The notes: generated from the letters alone by a model not told the origin. Shown: positions 1 through 8,807, counted from the first letter of the stretch. The stretch is 64,000 nt of DNA from Leadbetterella sp040829825 (GCF_040829825.1 NZ_JBFOLH010000007.1); one strand, 5' to 3'. Program-made: numbers and translations.

Positions 1-1
1 T

Positions 2-27
2 AAAAAGCCCCGAAATCGGGGTTTTTA
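2..27 (-). terminator. Intrinsic terminator at left edge
   Basis: A GC-rich stem (GCCCCGA/TCGGGGT) is flanked by A and T runs, so it can act in both directions. It begins directly after the stop codon of the truncated minus-strand frame at 28-192, which is the gene it most plausibly ends. Confidence 0.6.
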
Positions 28-192
28 TCATATTGCATAATGCTGTTTAGCTTTATGGTCACGAATAAAGGTATCCAGTTTGGTACTGTCAACCATTATG
101 TGAGCCTTGTTTGGCAAGAGAAAAGAAAAATTATCTTGCGCATATAAGTATAAAATTCTTTGAGTTGAAAGTTTGAAATGTTGGTCGGACAG
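28..192 (-). pseudogene. C-terminal remnant of a minus-strand protein, possibly YcxB-like
   Basis: An open frame of 54 codons ends at 28-30 just before a terminator but has no start codon near its upstream end; a TAA at 193-195 closes it. The residues read like the end of a real protein (…LYLYAQDNFSFLLPNKAHI…, then a charged helix). The hydrophobic strand followed by a PNKA turn recalls the C-terminal domain of YcxB-like membrane proteins, but the match is weak. The frame breaks where the decayed RHS cassette on the other strand begins, so this looks like a gene cut by insertion or deletion. Confidence 0.35.
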
Positions 193-195
193 TTA

Positions 196-698
196 TACAG
201 ACACGAACCGTTGGGAATTATAGGGAAAAGCTATCTTTCGGTGGCTGAGCTGTACTACAGATATTTGGGGTATAATTATGTGCTGAATAATCCTCTTTCC
301 TAACGGTATGTGGGTGAACGGATATCCCTGAGGAGATTGCAGCGTTTATGGATGGAGTTAGGGGTAATGGAGATGATAAAGATAAAAACAAAACAAGGAA
401 GAGGGCAACTCTGTTAAACCGCAATGTGTTACGTGTTTAGGCCCTTCCACTGTAGGTGAAAACTTATTTGGATTGACATACCCAGAGGGTAACAACCCTA
501 AGAACTATTTAGGCGACTATTATGAAAGAGGTTATGCCCAAAGAAAGGCTTCAAGCGTTAGGTCTTGGATTAACAGCTACCCCTAAATCCATTTACAAGT
601 TTTTAGTCGATAAAAATGCTGGTATTAGTATTTATTTAGATTATAAAGTTTCTAGTATGGGAGTAATAAATAAACTTAGTCCCCCTAAACGATATTGA
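196..698 (+). pseudogene. Decayed RHS C-terminal (toxin tip) cassette
   Basis: Scattered frames carry hallmarks of an RHS core end. NRWEL followed by a stop then GK (about 214-232) equals the NRWELQGKE motif of the RHS proteins at 17.8 and 19.5 kb. YNYVLNNPLS (about 270-300) is the usual tail motif before the toxin tip. A further frame at 422-586 reads GPSTVGENLFGLTYPEGNNP and more, and another at 522-698 encodes 58 residues from MKEVMPKERLQ to SPPKRY. Stops, frameshifts and a missing VYNPTIGRFDRVDP segment show that it is dead. The GNNP/GDYYE wording resembles phospholipase A2-like RHS tips, but that assignment is tentative. Confidence 0.55.
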
Positions 699-701
699 TT
701 T

Positions 702-1187
702 ATGAATAATAAAAGTATATTTTTTTTGAGTATTTTCTCAGTAGCTCTGTATTCATGTGATCTGTTTTCTGTGGGGAGTTATCCATACAGGGAAGAATAT
801 GTTTTTAATGAGTGTAGTGAGAAAGAATTAATAGCAGACTTAGAGAATCTAAAGAAGGAGTATCCGGATTTGTCATTATCCAGACATCCGGAGTTTAAAG
901 ATTCCTACACAGATTCTAGAAAACTATGGTATTCATTTTACTTTCAGAATGTAAATACGGGTACAATATTTAAAACCATTATCCAAGAGAAAAACAAGAA
1001 TGAGACTATTATTGGCTTGGTTTCAATTTGTGATATACAGGATTTGTACAATTGGAAGGAAGTTAACCATGATTTGAAAGGAGATTCAAATAGGAATGTA
1101 AAACTAGAATTCGAAAATATCGTCTTGTCTAAATTGAAGAGAAAATATAGGAAAAGGACATTTTGGGAAAACGTAGGAATAAAGTAA
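702..1187 (+). CDS. Small lipoprotein, possible orphan immunity protein
   Basis: A 161-residue protein with a hydrophobic leader and a lipobox-like LYSC around residue 19, followed by a charged, mostly soluble region with no domain I recognise. It starts four bases after the last frame of the decayed RHS tip, on the same strand, which is where RHS immunity genes normally sit. The region is AT-rich compared with the core genes to the right. Immunity is inferred from position only; a generic lipoprotein remains possible. Confidence 0.6.
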   Translation: MNNKSIFFLSIFSVALYSCDLFSVGSYPYREEYVFNECSEKELIADLENLKKEYPDLSLSRHPEFKDSYTDSRKLWYSFYFQNVNTGTIFKTIIQEKNKNETIIGLVSICDIQDLYNWKEVNHDLKGDSNRNVKLEFENIVLSKLKRKYRKRTFWENVGIK

Positions 1188-1248
1188 TGGTAGTTGAAAT
1201 TTTCCTGAATTCTACAAAAATTGAACGAATAATTTTGTAGGAACAAAA

Positions 1249-1292
1249 GGACAATCGAGTAGGACGTAAGGGGTCGAATCCCTTACTGTCCT
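1249..1292 (+). other. tRNA 3'-half-like hairpin, possible attachment-site scar
   Basis: GTAAGGG and CCCTTAC (1266-1272, 1280-1286) form a perfect 7-bp stem around the loop GTCGAAT, which resembles a tRNA T arm. It is followed by ACTGTCC, able to pair in six of seven positions with GGACAAT at 1249-1255 as an acceptor stem. D and anticodon arms are absent, so this is not a working tRNA. The element lies between the accessory left edge and the core genes, as expected of a scar left by integration at a tRNA gene. A plain 12-bp hairpin is the alternative. Confidence 0.35.
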
Positions 1293-1299
1293 TTCACAA

Positions 1300-1329
1300 A
1301 AAAACAGGAGCGAACCCGCCCCTGTTTTT
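1300..1329. terminator. Bidirectional intrinsic terminator
   Basis: An AACAGG…CCTGTT stem with A and T runs on both sides lies between the plus-strand lipoprotein region and the end of the convergent PspC gene, and can serve both. Confidence 0.65.
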
Positions 1330-1353
1330 CCAACTATTCTAACACTATAAAAT

Positions 1354-3750
1354 TTAATTATCCTCGTCTTTGATGATCGAATCTTTTTCCGGTCTGAACG
1401 TTTTATTTTTCACTTTGCCCAGCTCGGCTACGCTTGAGGAGGTAGCGGAGATCGCGGCATTCGTGATCTTGGCCTGCTGCGCTTTGAGGATGCTCCGGTC
1501 TGAAACAGTGGCTTTCAGGTCTTCGATCTGCCCCAGGAGCAGCACGTTCGACCGGTCATCTACATTCAGCGCCAGGTTGCGGGCGTTCAGATGAATGGCC
1601 GCCTTGCTGTTTTCCGAAACAGAGATATCTGCTTTGGAAACATTTTCAAAACCATACATCTTCAGGATGGCCTCATTTTCAATAGATACCCCGGAAATCC
1701 CCGGTGTGCTGATGAATACCAGGGTCTCGCTGTCGTGTTTTTTGAAAGGGTCGCGGTAGCTTACCGTCAGCTTCCCGTTGACTACCTGCACGCGGGTATC
1801 GTCAATGTTACTTTCTTCGTTAGAATACAGCTTAACGGCCGTGGAATCGGCTCTTACCAGCAGGATCCTGAATTTTTCGCCGATCTCCACCTTGTCAATC
1901 GCCGAGCCCGGTCTGATGATCACGTTATGCGGCCGGTTTTCCCAGTTTTCAAATTCGCTACCGAAAGCCTCGTCCTCAAAATCGCGCTCAACGTTTTCGT
2001 AAGGGTCACTCTGCGGACAGTCGAGACACTGAATTTCGCCGGTCTCATTCACGATAAACGTGTTTTGACCGGAGTAGTCGTAGTTGAAGCCGGCACGGCT
2101 TATATTCCAGGGAAATCCGAAGGCATCGAGGTACCGTTTGGTAAACCGGAAACGTGTACCTTTCGGGATTTCTATCTCCAGCCTTACCGACTGGTCGCGG
2201 AAGGGGTCGCCTTCACGGGTAGTAAAGTTATTGTCAAAGGTAAGTGCCGTTCCGTCCTGGACGATAGCGTATTTTATGTTTTCTGCAAACCTTTTCGCGT
2301 CGCGGGAGGTAGGCCCGTTGGATTTCGCTATTTTAGTTACATAAACTTTATCCAGGTTGGTGCCCGCCACGGAGAAAGAGGGGCGCACACCGTTCCGGTA
2401 GGTCTCGGCGCTCCTGGCGTCAAGGATCAGTACTTCGTCTTTCGGAGGAATAAAAGACTGCTCCGTTTCTATTGTTTCGCGGTTGGCAAAGTTCAGCGAG
2501 TATTTGGTGCCGACGGATACGGCCCCGACAATGCCCGTGAACCAGAGCAGCAGGAGGGTCAGCCAGAAGTTCCGGTTGCCGATGGCCTTGCCCACAATCA
2601 GCATGGTACCGGCAAAAATAAGGGCCAGGCCGGGAATAAAGATAGTGAAGAAGGCAAATACTCCACCCAACGGGGGGATTTCAGCAACAATGTAGTTGAG
2701 CTCCAGGTTGCCGGTGTCAAACCATTGGTAAGAATTCAGCAGGCCGAAGAAAGCCCCCAGGCCTACCAGTGCGCTAAAGGCTATGGATATCCCGGTGAGG
2801 ATAAGCACAACACCGGCCAGCACTTTGAGCAGCGCCCCGAAAGGGCGTACCAGCTTTCCGAGGAGGGAGAAAAACAGCCCGATCAGCCGGAAAGGGAAAA
2901 GGAGGATCTTCGACAAGGCACTCTCGGTTTTAACCGGCTGCTCTCCTTCTTTGATCCGTACAGATTTCTCAATGTTCTGAATAGTGACCGGCTGGCCTTC
3001 CAGCTGAAGCTTCTGGGTCACCGAACGGGCCAGCGGAGCCAGGATCCACAACAGCAGGTACAGGATGATGCCAATGACCAGGAAAGCCGATACCACAAAG
3101 ATAATACGAACGATCTTCACGTCCATCCGCAGGAAAGAAGCCAGCCCGGAGGCTACCCCGCCAATCACCTTGTCGTCAGGATTCCGGTAGAGCTTCCGTA
3201 CCGACGGGTTATCTTCCAGGTCGTACCGTACAGGCATGACCACCCAGCACACCAGGTAAACAAGAATCAGGCCGGGGCCTACGCCTTCACCGATCAGGCC
3301 AAGGGTAAATACCAGGAAGATCATCCGGGCCCAGACCACGTCAAATTTATATTTGTAGGCAATACCGGCCAGCACGCCGCCCAGGGCTTTACGCTTGCCG
3401 TCGCGGTAGAGTCCGCTGATCAGCGGAGGCTCAGTCTGGTAGGCCGGTTCTGCCGCTTTGGGTGCCGAATGAAGGTCTTCTTCTTCTTTGACCGCTTCAA
3501 AGTCAGATACGGAGCCCATGGAAGCAATGATCCGGTCAACGTCATCGTTCTCAATTATGCCTGTAGCCTGGTGCTTTTCAAAGAATTTCTCGGCTATCCG
3601 CGCTTCGATGTCCTGTACAATTTCGTCACAGCTTTCGTAACTTGAAAAGTAGGTTCTCAGCGAGCTCAGATAATGGTTTAGCTTATGGTAAGCTTCTTCT
3701 TCTATGGTAAAGAAGAAGCCCCCGATATTGATCTGTAATGTCTTTTTCAT
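1354..3750 (-). CDS. PspC and head-GIN (DUF2807) domain membrane protein
   Basis: About 798 residues. The N-terminal 60 residues are the conserved Bacteroidota leader (KKTLQINIGGFFFTIEEEAY). Two PspC domains follow (KALGGVLAGIA near 120, KVIGGVASGLA near 195), each with transmembrane segments, then four or more membrane helices (about 290-410). The periplasmic half ends in a beta-helix of the head-GIN type (about 600-780). I chose the ATG at 3750, because the family begins MKKT and an upstream ATG at 3774 would overlap the PadR gene. The gene is co-transcribed with that PadR regulator. A role in envelope stress sensing is family-based inference. Confidence 0.85.
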   Translation of the reverse strand: MKKTLQINIGGFFFTIEEEAYHKLNHYLSSLRTYFSSYESCDEIVQDIEARIAEKFFEKHQATGIIENDDVDRIIASMGSVSDFEAVKEEEDLHSAPKAAEPAYQTEPPLISGLYRDGKRKALGGVLAGIAYKYKFDVVWARMIFLVFTLGLIGEGVGPGLILVYLVCWVVMPVRYDLEDNPSVRKLYRNPDDKVIGGVASGLASFLRMDVKIVRIIFVVSAFLVIGIILYLLLWILAPLARSVTQKLQLEGQPVTIQNIEKSVRIKEGEQPVKTESALSKILLFPFRLIGLFFSLLGKLVRPFGALLKVLAGVVLILTGISIAFSALVGLGAFFGLLNSYQWFDTGNLELNYIVAEIPPLGGVFAFFTIFIPGLALIFAGTMLIVGKAIGNRNFWLTLLLLWFTGIVGAVSVGTKYSLNFANRETIETEQSFIPPKDEVLILDARSAETYRNGVRPSFSVAGTNLDKVYVTKIAKSNGPTSRDAKRFAENIKYAIVQDGTALTFDNNFTTREGDPFRDQSVRLEIEIPKGTRFRFTKRYLDAFGFPWNISRAGFNYDYSGQNTFIVNETGEIQCLDCPQSDPYENVERDFEDEAFGSEFENWENRPHNVIIRPGSAIDKVEIGEKFRILLVRADSTAVKLYSNEESNIDDTRVQVVNGKLTVSYRDPFKKHDSETLVFISTPGISGVSIENEAILKMYGFENVSKADISVSENSKAAIHLNARNLALNVDDRSNVLLLGQIEDLKATVSDRSILKAQQAKITNAAISATSSSVAELGKVKNKTFRPEKDSIIKDEDN

Positions 3751-3754
3751 GATT

Positions 3755-4090
3755 TTATTTTTTGGATTTGGCAATGATAGAGTTGACAGATGATGATAAC
3801 TCTTCCCAGGTAAGGGATAGTTCGCTCAGGAAAGCACGTCCTTTTTCGGTTAAGATATAATATTTTCGTGGCGGACCGGACGAGGATTCGATCCATTTGT
3901 AATCCAGGAGTTCAGCATTTTTCAGACGGGTAAGCAGGGGGTACAGTGTACCCTCCACTACCATGATCCTGGCGGCCAGGAGCTCTTCCAGGATCTCGGA
4001 GGCATATACCTCCCCCCTGGAAATGATCTGTAAAATGCAGTATTCCAAAATGCCTTTCCGCATTTGTACCTGTGCATTTTCTAAATTCAT
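3755..4090 (-). CDS. PadR family transcriptional regulator
   Basis: A 111-residue winged-helix repressor of the PadR type: helices around YCILQIISRGEVYASEILEE, the TLYPLLTRLKNAELL recognition helix and wing, and a YILTEKGR segment. It ends five bases before the PspC gene, so the two form an operon, a pairing common in Bacteroidota where the regulator controls its own membrane-protein partner. A promoter of the phylum type and a TTGTATTACAA dyad lie just upstream, which fits autoregulation. Confidence 0.9.
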   Translation of the reverse strand: MNLENAQVQMRKGILEYCILQIISRGEVYASEILEELLAARIMVVEGTLYPLLTRLKNAELLDYKWIESSSGPPRKYYILTEKGRAFLSELSLTWEELSSSVNSIIAKSKK

Positions 4091-4141
4091 AAAGACACTT
4101 TATTTAAGTTTGGTAAAACGTAAGTAATAGCTTTTTCGCTA

Positions 4142-4171
4142 CAAATATAAACACAGTACTTTGTAATACAA
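4142..4171 (-). promoter_or_regulatory. Promoter of padR-pspC with overlapping dyad
   Basis: On the minus strand, TTG (4169-4171), 19 bases and TATATTTG (4142-4149) match the Bacteroidota -33/-7 promoter. An 11-bp palindrome TTGTATTACAA at 4161-4171 covers the -33 box and is a candidate PadR operator. Confidence 0.6.
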
Positions 4172-4195
4172 GATACTTGGTGAAATAATTTTTTT

Positions 4196-4218
4196 AATTC
4201 CCGAAATTATCGGGAATT
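4196..4218. promoter_or_regulatory. Perfect 9-bp inverted repeat in divergent promoter region
   Basis: AATTCCCGA and TCGGGAATT flank a five-base loop between the divergent padR operon and the membrane protein at 4249. It has no T run like that of a strong terminator, so an operator or leader hairpin is possible. Confidence 0.4.
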
Positions 4219-4248
4219 TTGTATTTCGGAGTATTGTTTATCAGGTTC

Positions 4249-4749
4249 ATGGATCCCGTTTCAGAATATATAGCAGTAGCGCTTGCCTCCAGTTTTAAAT
4301 TTGTAGGCGGACCCGTAGCCGGCATGGCCATGGGCTTATCGCTTTTGGAAACCGCCCTGTGCTCTGCTGCCGGTATGATGCTCACCGTTTTCCTGATCAC
4401 CTATGGGAGCAACCTGTTGAAAAGATTATCCGCTACCCGTTGGTTTATGAAAATAGCAGCGTTTTTTCATCGTGTAGCCCACTCGCCCCAAATCAGGCGG
4501 ATCTTCGGGAAAAGAAGCCGCAAGGTATTCAGCCGCACCACGCGCCTGGCGGTTAAGATCAAGAGCAGCCTCGGCCTGTGGGGCGTGGCCCTGCTTACCC
4601 CGTTTTTATTCACACCCGTGCTGGGAACTTTCCTGGCCCTTAGCTTCCGGTTCCCCAAGCGGGAGATCCTGGAAAAGATGCTTGTTTGCGGCCTCCTGGC
4701 CGGTTTTCTTCAGACCATAGCCATTCATTACCTGAAAGTTTTGTTCTGA
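4249..4749 (+). CDS. Small integral membrane protein, possibly small multidrug-export-like (COG2426)
   Basis: 166 residues from the ATG at 4249; the longer frame from 4219 only adds residues overlapping the inverted repeat. Three or four hydrophobic helices are visible (about 20-60, 115-140, 145-165), with a basic cytosolic loop rich in Arg and Lys around residues 70-105. The GLWGVALLTPFLFTPVLGTF segment resembles the re-entrant region of COG2426 and DedA-like small membrane proteins. Substrate and role are unknown. It stands alone between the divergent PadR operon and the TonB receptor. Confidence 0.6.
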   Translation: MDPVSEYIAVALASSFKFVGGPVAGMAMGLSLLETALCSAAGMMLTVFLITYGSNLLKRLSATRWFMKIAAFFHRVAHSPQIRRIFGKRSRKVFSRTTRLAVKIKSSLGLWGVALLTPFLFTPVLGTFLALSFRFPKREILEKMLVCGLLAGFLQTIAIHYLKVLF

Positions 4750-4880
4750 ATGGCGTACATTCCGCACGTACATATCTTCGCGTATAAATAATTTGCAATT
4801 TGCTGTTAAAAAATTGTACTTAAATAGTTTTTAGTTTCTATTATTGTATAAAAAATAGAGAAACCTTATTAAAAATTATT

Positions 4881-7800
4881 ATGCGTAAAATTCTACACTG
4901 CAGATTACTGCTGGTGATCTGCCTTTTTTTATCGGGAACAGCATTTACTTACGGGCAAACAGAAGTTACGGGGACTATTGAAGATGCGAAAACAAAAGAG
5001 CCCCTGGTGGGAGTGAGTGTTCAGGTGAAAGGAAAAGTAATCGGTACGATCACGGATATTCACGGCAGGTTCAGGCTGAGTACCAGTACGCCGCCGCCTT
5101 TTGACCTGGTAGTTTCTTCTGTGGGCTATAAGCCGCAGGAAGTGCGGGTAGAGCGATCAGGTACTGACCTGCGTGTTTCGCTGGAAGACCAGAGTATCCT
5201 CGGACAGGAGATCGTGGTTTCGGCATCGCGTGTGGCAGAAAGCGAGATGAAGTCGCCGGTGACGGTAGAGAAGATTGATCTGCGGACAATCCGGGAGACT
5301 ACCGCACCTAACTTTTATGATGCCATGGGTAACATGAAAGGAATCAACCTTACCACACAGGGTCTCCTGTTCAAATCGATCAACATGCGGGGCTTTGGCT
5401 CTACAGGTAACCCAAGAGTGGTGCAGATGATTGACGGTATGGACAACATGTCGCCGGCATTGAATTTTGCCGTAGATAATATTGTTGGTATGCCCGAGCT
5501 GGATGTGGAGTCGGTAGAAGTACTTCCGGGAGCGGCATCTGCCCTGTATGGCCCCAATGCCATCAACGGTTTGATCCTGATGAACTCCAAGAGCCCTTTC
5601 CTGTACCAGGGACTGAGCGCCAATGTACGCGGAGGAATCATGAGTGAAGAAGGCCGCACCAAGCCCAATACGCCGTTTTACGATGCGTCTCTGCGGTATG
5701 CCAAGGCTTTTAATGACAAAATAGCTTTTAAAGTGAACCTGTCTTACCTGACTGCCCAGGACTGGCAGGCCCGGAATTTCGCCAACCTGAACGTAGGCGG
5801 TGTTGAAAACGGGAAACGCGGCCAGGGAGTTGACCTGGATTATAACGGGCTGAATGTGTACGGTGATGAGGTATCGGCCAACATGCAAACCGTAGCATCG
5901 GGACTGGTAGCGGCCGGCCTGCTTTCACAGGGTGCCGCCGCTATAGTACCTAACCAGGTGGTCAGCAGAACGGGCTTTATTGAATCCGATATGGTAGATA
6001 ATGAAACCCACTCGTTCAAAACCAACCTGGCGCTGCATTACCGGCCAACCGAGAAAATGGAGCTGATCGGGCAATATAACTACGGTTACGGTACCACGCT
6101 TTATACCGGAACCGGCCGTTACTCGTTAAAAGACTTCAGCATCAGCCAGGCAAAGCTGGAGCTGAGGGGAGATAATTTTAACCTGCGGGCGTACACCACT
6201 ATGGAAAATTCGGGTAAATCGGCTTTCCTGGGACTGTCGGCGGTACAGCTGCTGAATGACGTTAAACCGCATGCCAGCTGGTTCGGAGAGTATGTGGGGG
6301 CCTACCTCCAGGCGCTTCAGAGCGGAGCTCCTTCTGACCAGGCGCACCTGGCGGCAAGAAGCTTTGCAGACAAAGGCCTGCCTTCAGGACAGGACCTGAA
6401 AAACCGGGCGGAAGAATTCAATAACATTCCTATTGTGAAAGGTGGCGGCGGTTTCCTGGATAAGTCTAACTTAAGGCACCTGGAAGGCCTGTACAATTTC
6501 AAAAACCAGATTTCCTTCATGGACCTGATGGTAGGAGCCAATTACCGGGTATATAACCTGCGGTCAGACGGTACCTTGTTCAATGATATGGCGGAAGGGC
6601 GTGACGGCAGCATCGCTATTCACGAATACGGTGCCTATATCCAGGCCGGGAAAGGAATGTTTAACGATCATTTCCGCCTGGTAGGATCGCTGCGTTACGA
6701 TAAGAACGAGAATTTTGACGGACAGTTCTCTCCCCGTTTATCCGGGATCTTCTCGTTCGGAGAGAACAATATACGCCTGTCTTACCAGACCGGTTTCCGG
6801 ATACCTACTACCCAGAACCAGTACATTAACCTGCAGACACCTCAGGGTACGCTGATCGGCGGCTTGCCTGAATTTGATAAAATCAAGGAGTATAACCTGG
6901 CCGGCGGTATCACGAAATATACCCTTGACCAGTTCACCAAGCTGGGACTGAATTATTTTGATGCCGCCACGCAGGCCAGCATCCTTTCCAAGGCTCAGCA
7001 GCATGCCACCGCTGTCATTACGCAAACGGTGAACCAGCAGGTTACCGCAGCTGTTAATGCACAGCGCCCGCTGATCGAGCAACAGGTAATAGCAGGCGTA
7101 ACCGCCCAGGTAACTGCCCAGGTGGCTGCGCAGGTAGATGCGGCTATTGCTGCCGGACAGATCCCTGCATCGCAGAGAGATGTGGTGATTCAGCAGCAGG
7201 TGGCCGGCCAGATGGCATCAGACGGTATCCAGAAAACCATCGAGCAGACCATTACCGCGCAGATCGCCAACGCTATCCAGAGCAATGTGGCTACCCAGCT
7301 TCCGCTGGCTCTCCAGGCTAACCTGGCTACGGTTACCGGACAGCTGGCTCCGGCCTATGGAGTGGCCGCCCTGCCGAAGTACCAGGCCAAAGCGCTGAAG
7401 CCGGAAAAGATCACATCGTATGAGATCGGGTACAAGGGCCTGATTGCGAAAAGGCTGTTTATTGATGCCTATTATTATTTCAGCAAATACGAGAACTATA
7501 TTGGTGGTACGACCATTGTGGTGCCAACGGCTCCTTCTCCGGCAGTACCGGGATTGCCCGTAGAGTCAGGTATCGGTGCCGGTTTGTATAAAGGCTTCTC
7601 GCGCCCTTCCAATACCGAGAAAGTAATTACGGTTTACGGATGGGCCGCCGCCATGAATTATTCCTTCAATAAAGGATATAATGCCGGTATTAACGTAACC
7701 CACAATAAGCTCGACGGTTTTGAGGCATCGCCTGAACAGCAGTATGCAAGCTTTAACTCGCCGGAGTATACCTATAACGCTTCGTTTGGCAAGCGGATCG

Positions 7801-8096
7801 GAAGCGGTGACAAATTCGGGTTTAATGTGAACCTTCGTCACCAGACCAGGTTCTTGTGGGAAGCAAGCTTTGGTACCCCTACAGATGCCAGCCAGGCATT
7901 CTTTACCAATTCACAGGTACCGGCCATTACCAATTTTGATGCCCAGGTGAGCGCCAAGCTGTCTTCTATCAAGTCTATTCTGAAGATAGGGGGTAACAAC
8001 ATCGGTGGTAAGCCGTACTTCCAGGCATTTGGTAGCTCTATGGTGGGAAGCACGTATTACGTGTCGCTCACGTTTGACCAGTTGTTTAACAAATAA
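4881..8096 (+). CDS. TonB-dependent receptor with CarboxypepD-reg domain and Ala/Gln-rich insert
   Basis: 1071 residues. A signal peptide ends near FTYGQ, then comes a carboxypeptidase-regulatory-like beta domain (about 27-105), a plug (VVSASRVAESEMKSPVTVE, about 112-230) and a 22-strand-type barrel ending in …YYVSLTFDQLF. There is no SusD partner, so this is not a typical glycan-uptake pair. Residues about 706-828 form a low-complexity segment of Ala, Gln, Thr and Val with repeated TAQV units and almost no aromatics, set between ordinary barrel strands. It would sit in an outer loop or as a helical bundle. The ligand cannot be read from sequence. Confidence 0.9.
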   Translation: MRKILHCRLLLVICLFLSGTAFTYGQTEVTGTIEDAKTKEPLVGVSVQVKGKVIGTITDIHGRFRLSTSTPPPFDLVVSSVGYKPQEVRVERSGTDLRVSLEDQSILGQEIVVSASRVAESEMKSPVTVEKIDLRTIRETTAPNFYDAMGNMKGINLTTQGLLFKSINMRGFGSTGNPRVVQMIDGMDNMSPALNFAVDNIVGMPELDVESVEVLPGAASALYGPNAINGLILMNSKSPFLYQGLSANVRGGIMSEEGRTKPNTPFYDASLRYAKAFNDKIAFKVNLSYLTAQDWQARNFANLNVGGVENGKRGQGVDLDYNGLNVYGDEVSANMQTVASGLVAAGLLSQGAAAIVPNQVVSRTGFIESDMVDNETHSFKTNLALHYRPTEKMELIGQYNYGYGTTLYTGTGRYSLKDFSISQAKLELRGDNFNLRAYTTMENSGKSAFLGLSAVQLLNDVKPHASWFGEYVGAYLQALQSGAPSDQAHLAARSFADKGLPSGQDLKNRAEEFNNIPIVKGGGGFLDKSNLRHLEGLYNFKNQISFMDLMVGANYRVYNLRSDGTLFNDMAEGRDGSIAIHEYGAYIQAGKGMFNDHFRLVGSLRYDKNENFDGQFSPRLSGIFSFGENNIRLSYQTGFRIPTTQNQYINLQTPQGTLIGGLPEFDKIKEYNLAGGITKYTLDQFTKLGLNYFDAATQASILSKAQQHATAVITQTVNQQVTAAVNAQRPLIEQQVIAGVTAQVTAQVAAQVDAAIAAGQIPASQRDVVIQQQVAGQMASDGIQKTIEQTITAQIANAIQSNVATQLPLALQANLATVTGQLAPAYGVAALPKYQAKALKPEKITSYEIGYKGLIAKRLFIDAYYYFSKYENYIGGTTIVVPTAPSPAVPGLPVESGIGAGLYKGFSRPSNTEKVITVYGWAAAMNYSFNKGYNAGINVTHNKLDGFEASPEQQYASFNSPEYTYNASFGKRIGSGDKFGFNVNLRHQTRFLWEASFGTPTDASQAFFTNSQVPAITNFDAQVSAKLSSIKSILKIGGNNIGGKPYFQAFGSSMVGSTYYVSLTFDQLFNK

Positions 8097-8114
8097 GGCT
8101 TAAAGACGCAAGGT

Positions 8115-8165
8115 GACGCAGATTTCCGGGAAATACCATTGGTATAGATCCCGGAAATCTGCGTC
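8115..8165. terminator. Perfect 17-bp hairpin between convergent genes
   Basis: GACGCAGATTTCCGGGA (8115-8131) is the exact complement of 8149-8165, with a further ATACCAT/TGGTAT pairing inside the loop. It separates the convergent TonB receptor and thioesterase. It has no U tract, so it may be a repeat element or RNA-stabilising stem rather than a classic terminator. Confidence 0.5.
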
Positions 8166-8174
8166 ATCGGTGTT

Positions 8175-8585
8175 TCAGGCCAATTGGAACAGCTGCTTTA
8201 CGGCATCTGAAATGCGCAGGGGTTTCTGAGTAACGGGATCTACGGCGATCCAGAGAGTGCGGGCCCTGACAATGACTTTCCCGTTGAGGCGGATCTCATA
8301 ACAGCGTTCGCTGCTGACACCACCGGCTGAGCTTACCCAGGTAACCAGCTCTACGCAATCGTGAAGCCGGGCAGGATAGAAGTACTCTATTTCGTGCTTC
8401 CGTACCACCCATTTTACCGTATCCCTGATCTCCCGGGGCGCCAGGGAATCCCAGTGGCTGATGGCCACCTCCTGCAGAAACCGGAGGTACACCACGTTGT
8501 TAACGTGCTGCATATCATCGAGGTCGGCCTCTGAGATGATCCGGGTTTGGGTGAAAACGGTCTCTTGCATCAGGGTATAAAGCAA
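8175..8585 (-). CDS. Acyl-CoA thioesterase (4HBT hotdog fold)
   Basis: A 136-residue single hotdog domain. The DLDDMQHVNNVVYLRFL segment carries the Asp and the HVNN/Y pattern of YbgC/4HBT thioesterases, followed by the long helix and strands (VELVTWVSSAGGVSSERCYEI). It hydrolyses acyl-CoA thioesters in the cytoplasm; chain length is unknown. It converges on the TonB receptor and is followed upstream by the DUF4295/rpmG pair, with no clear operon link. Confidence 0.85.
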   Translation of the reverse strand: MLYTLMQETVFTQTRIISEADLDDMQHVNNVVYLRFLQEVAISHWDSLAPREIRDTVKWVVRKHEIEYFYPARLHDCVELVTWVSSAGGVSSERCYEIRLNGKVIVRARTLWIAVDPVTQKPLRISDAVKQLFQLA

Positions 8586-8635
8586 AAAGCCTTAACCGTT
8601 ACCGGCAAGGCTGAAATATATACAAAGGAGTATAA

Positions 8636-8788
8636 TTATTTTAAAGCTTCGGCTACGTTATCCGCAGCAACCATTTCTTCTTTAAAAGTATAAGCTCCTG
8701 TTTTATCAGATTTAACGGCTTTGATCACTTTAGCGAAGCTCTTCAAAGCGGATTTGTCCCTTAGGGTCGCAACTACTTTCTTTGCCAT
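8636..8788 (-). CDS. DUF4295 small conserved protein
   Basis: 50 residues, from MAKKVVATLRDKSALK to AADNVAEALK. This short, Lys-rich protein is found next to ribosomal protein L33 in Bacteroidota genomes and lies 19 bases downstream of rpmG here, so the two are almost certainly co-transcribed. A ribosome-associated role is likely from context but not shown by any motif. Confidence 0.85.
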   Translation of the reverse strand: MAKKVVATLRDKSALKSFAKVIKAVKSDKTGAYTFKEEMVAADNVAEALK

Positions 8789-8807
8789 GTCTTTCTATTA
8801 TTTCAGA

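Noticed and set aside
1591..3645. 684-codon open frame on the plus strand opposite the PspC gene
   Set aside because: It mirrors the codon pattern of the well-supported minus-strand PspC protein and has no signal, domain or promoter of its own.
4881..8096. SusC-type glycan uptake receptor
   Set aside because: No SusD gene or glycoside hydrolases follow, so a polysaccharide locus is not supported.
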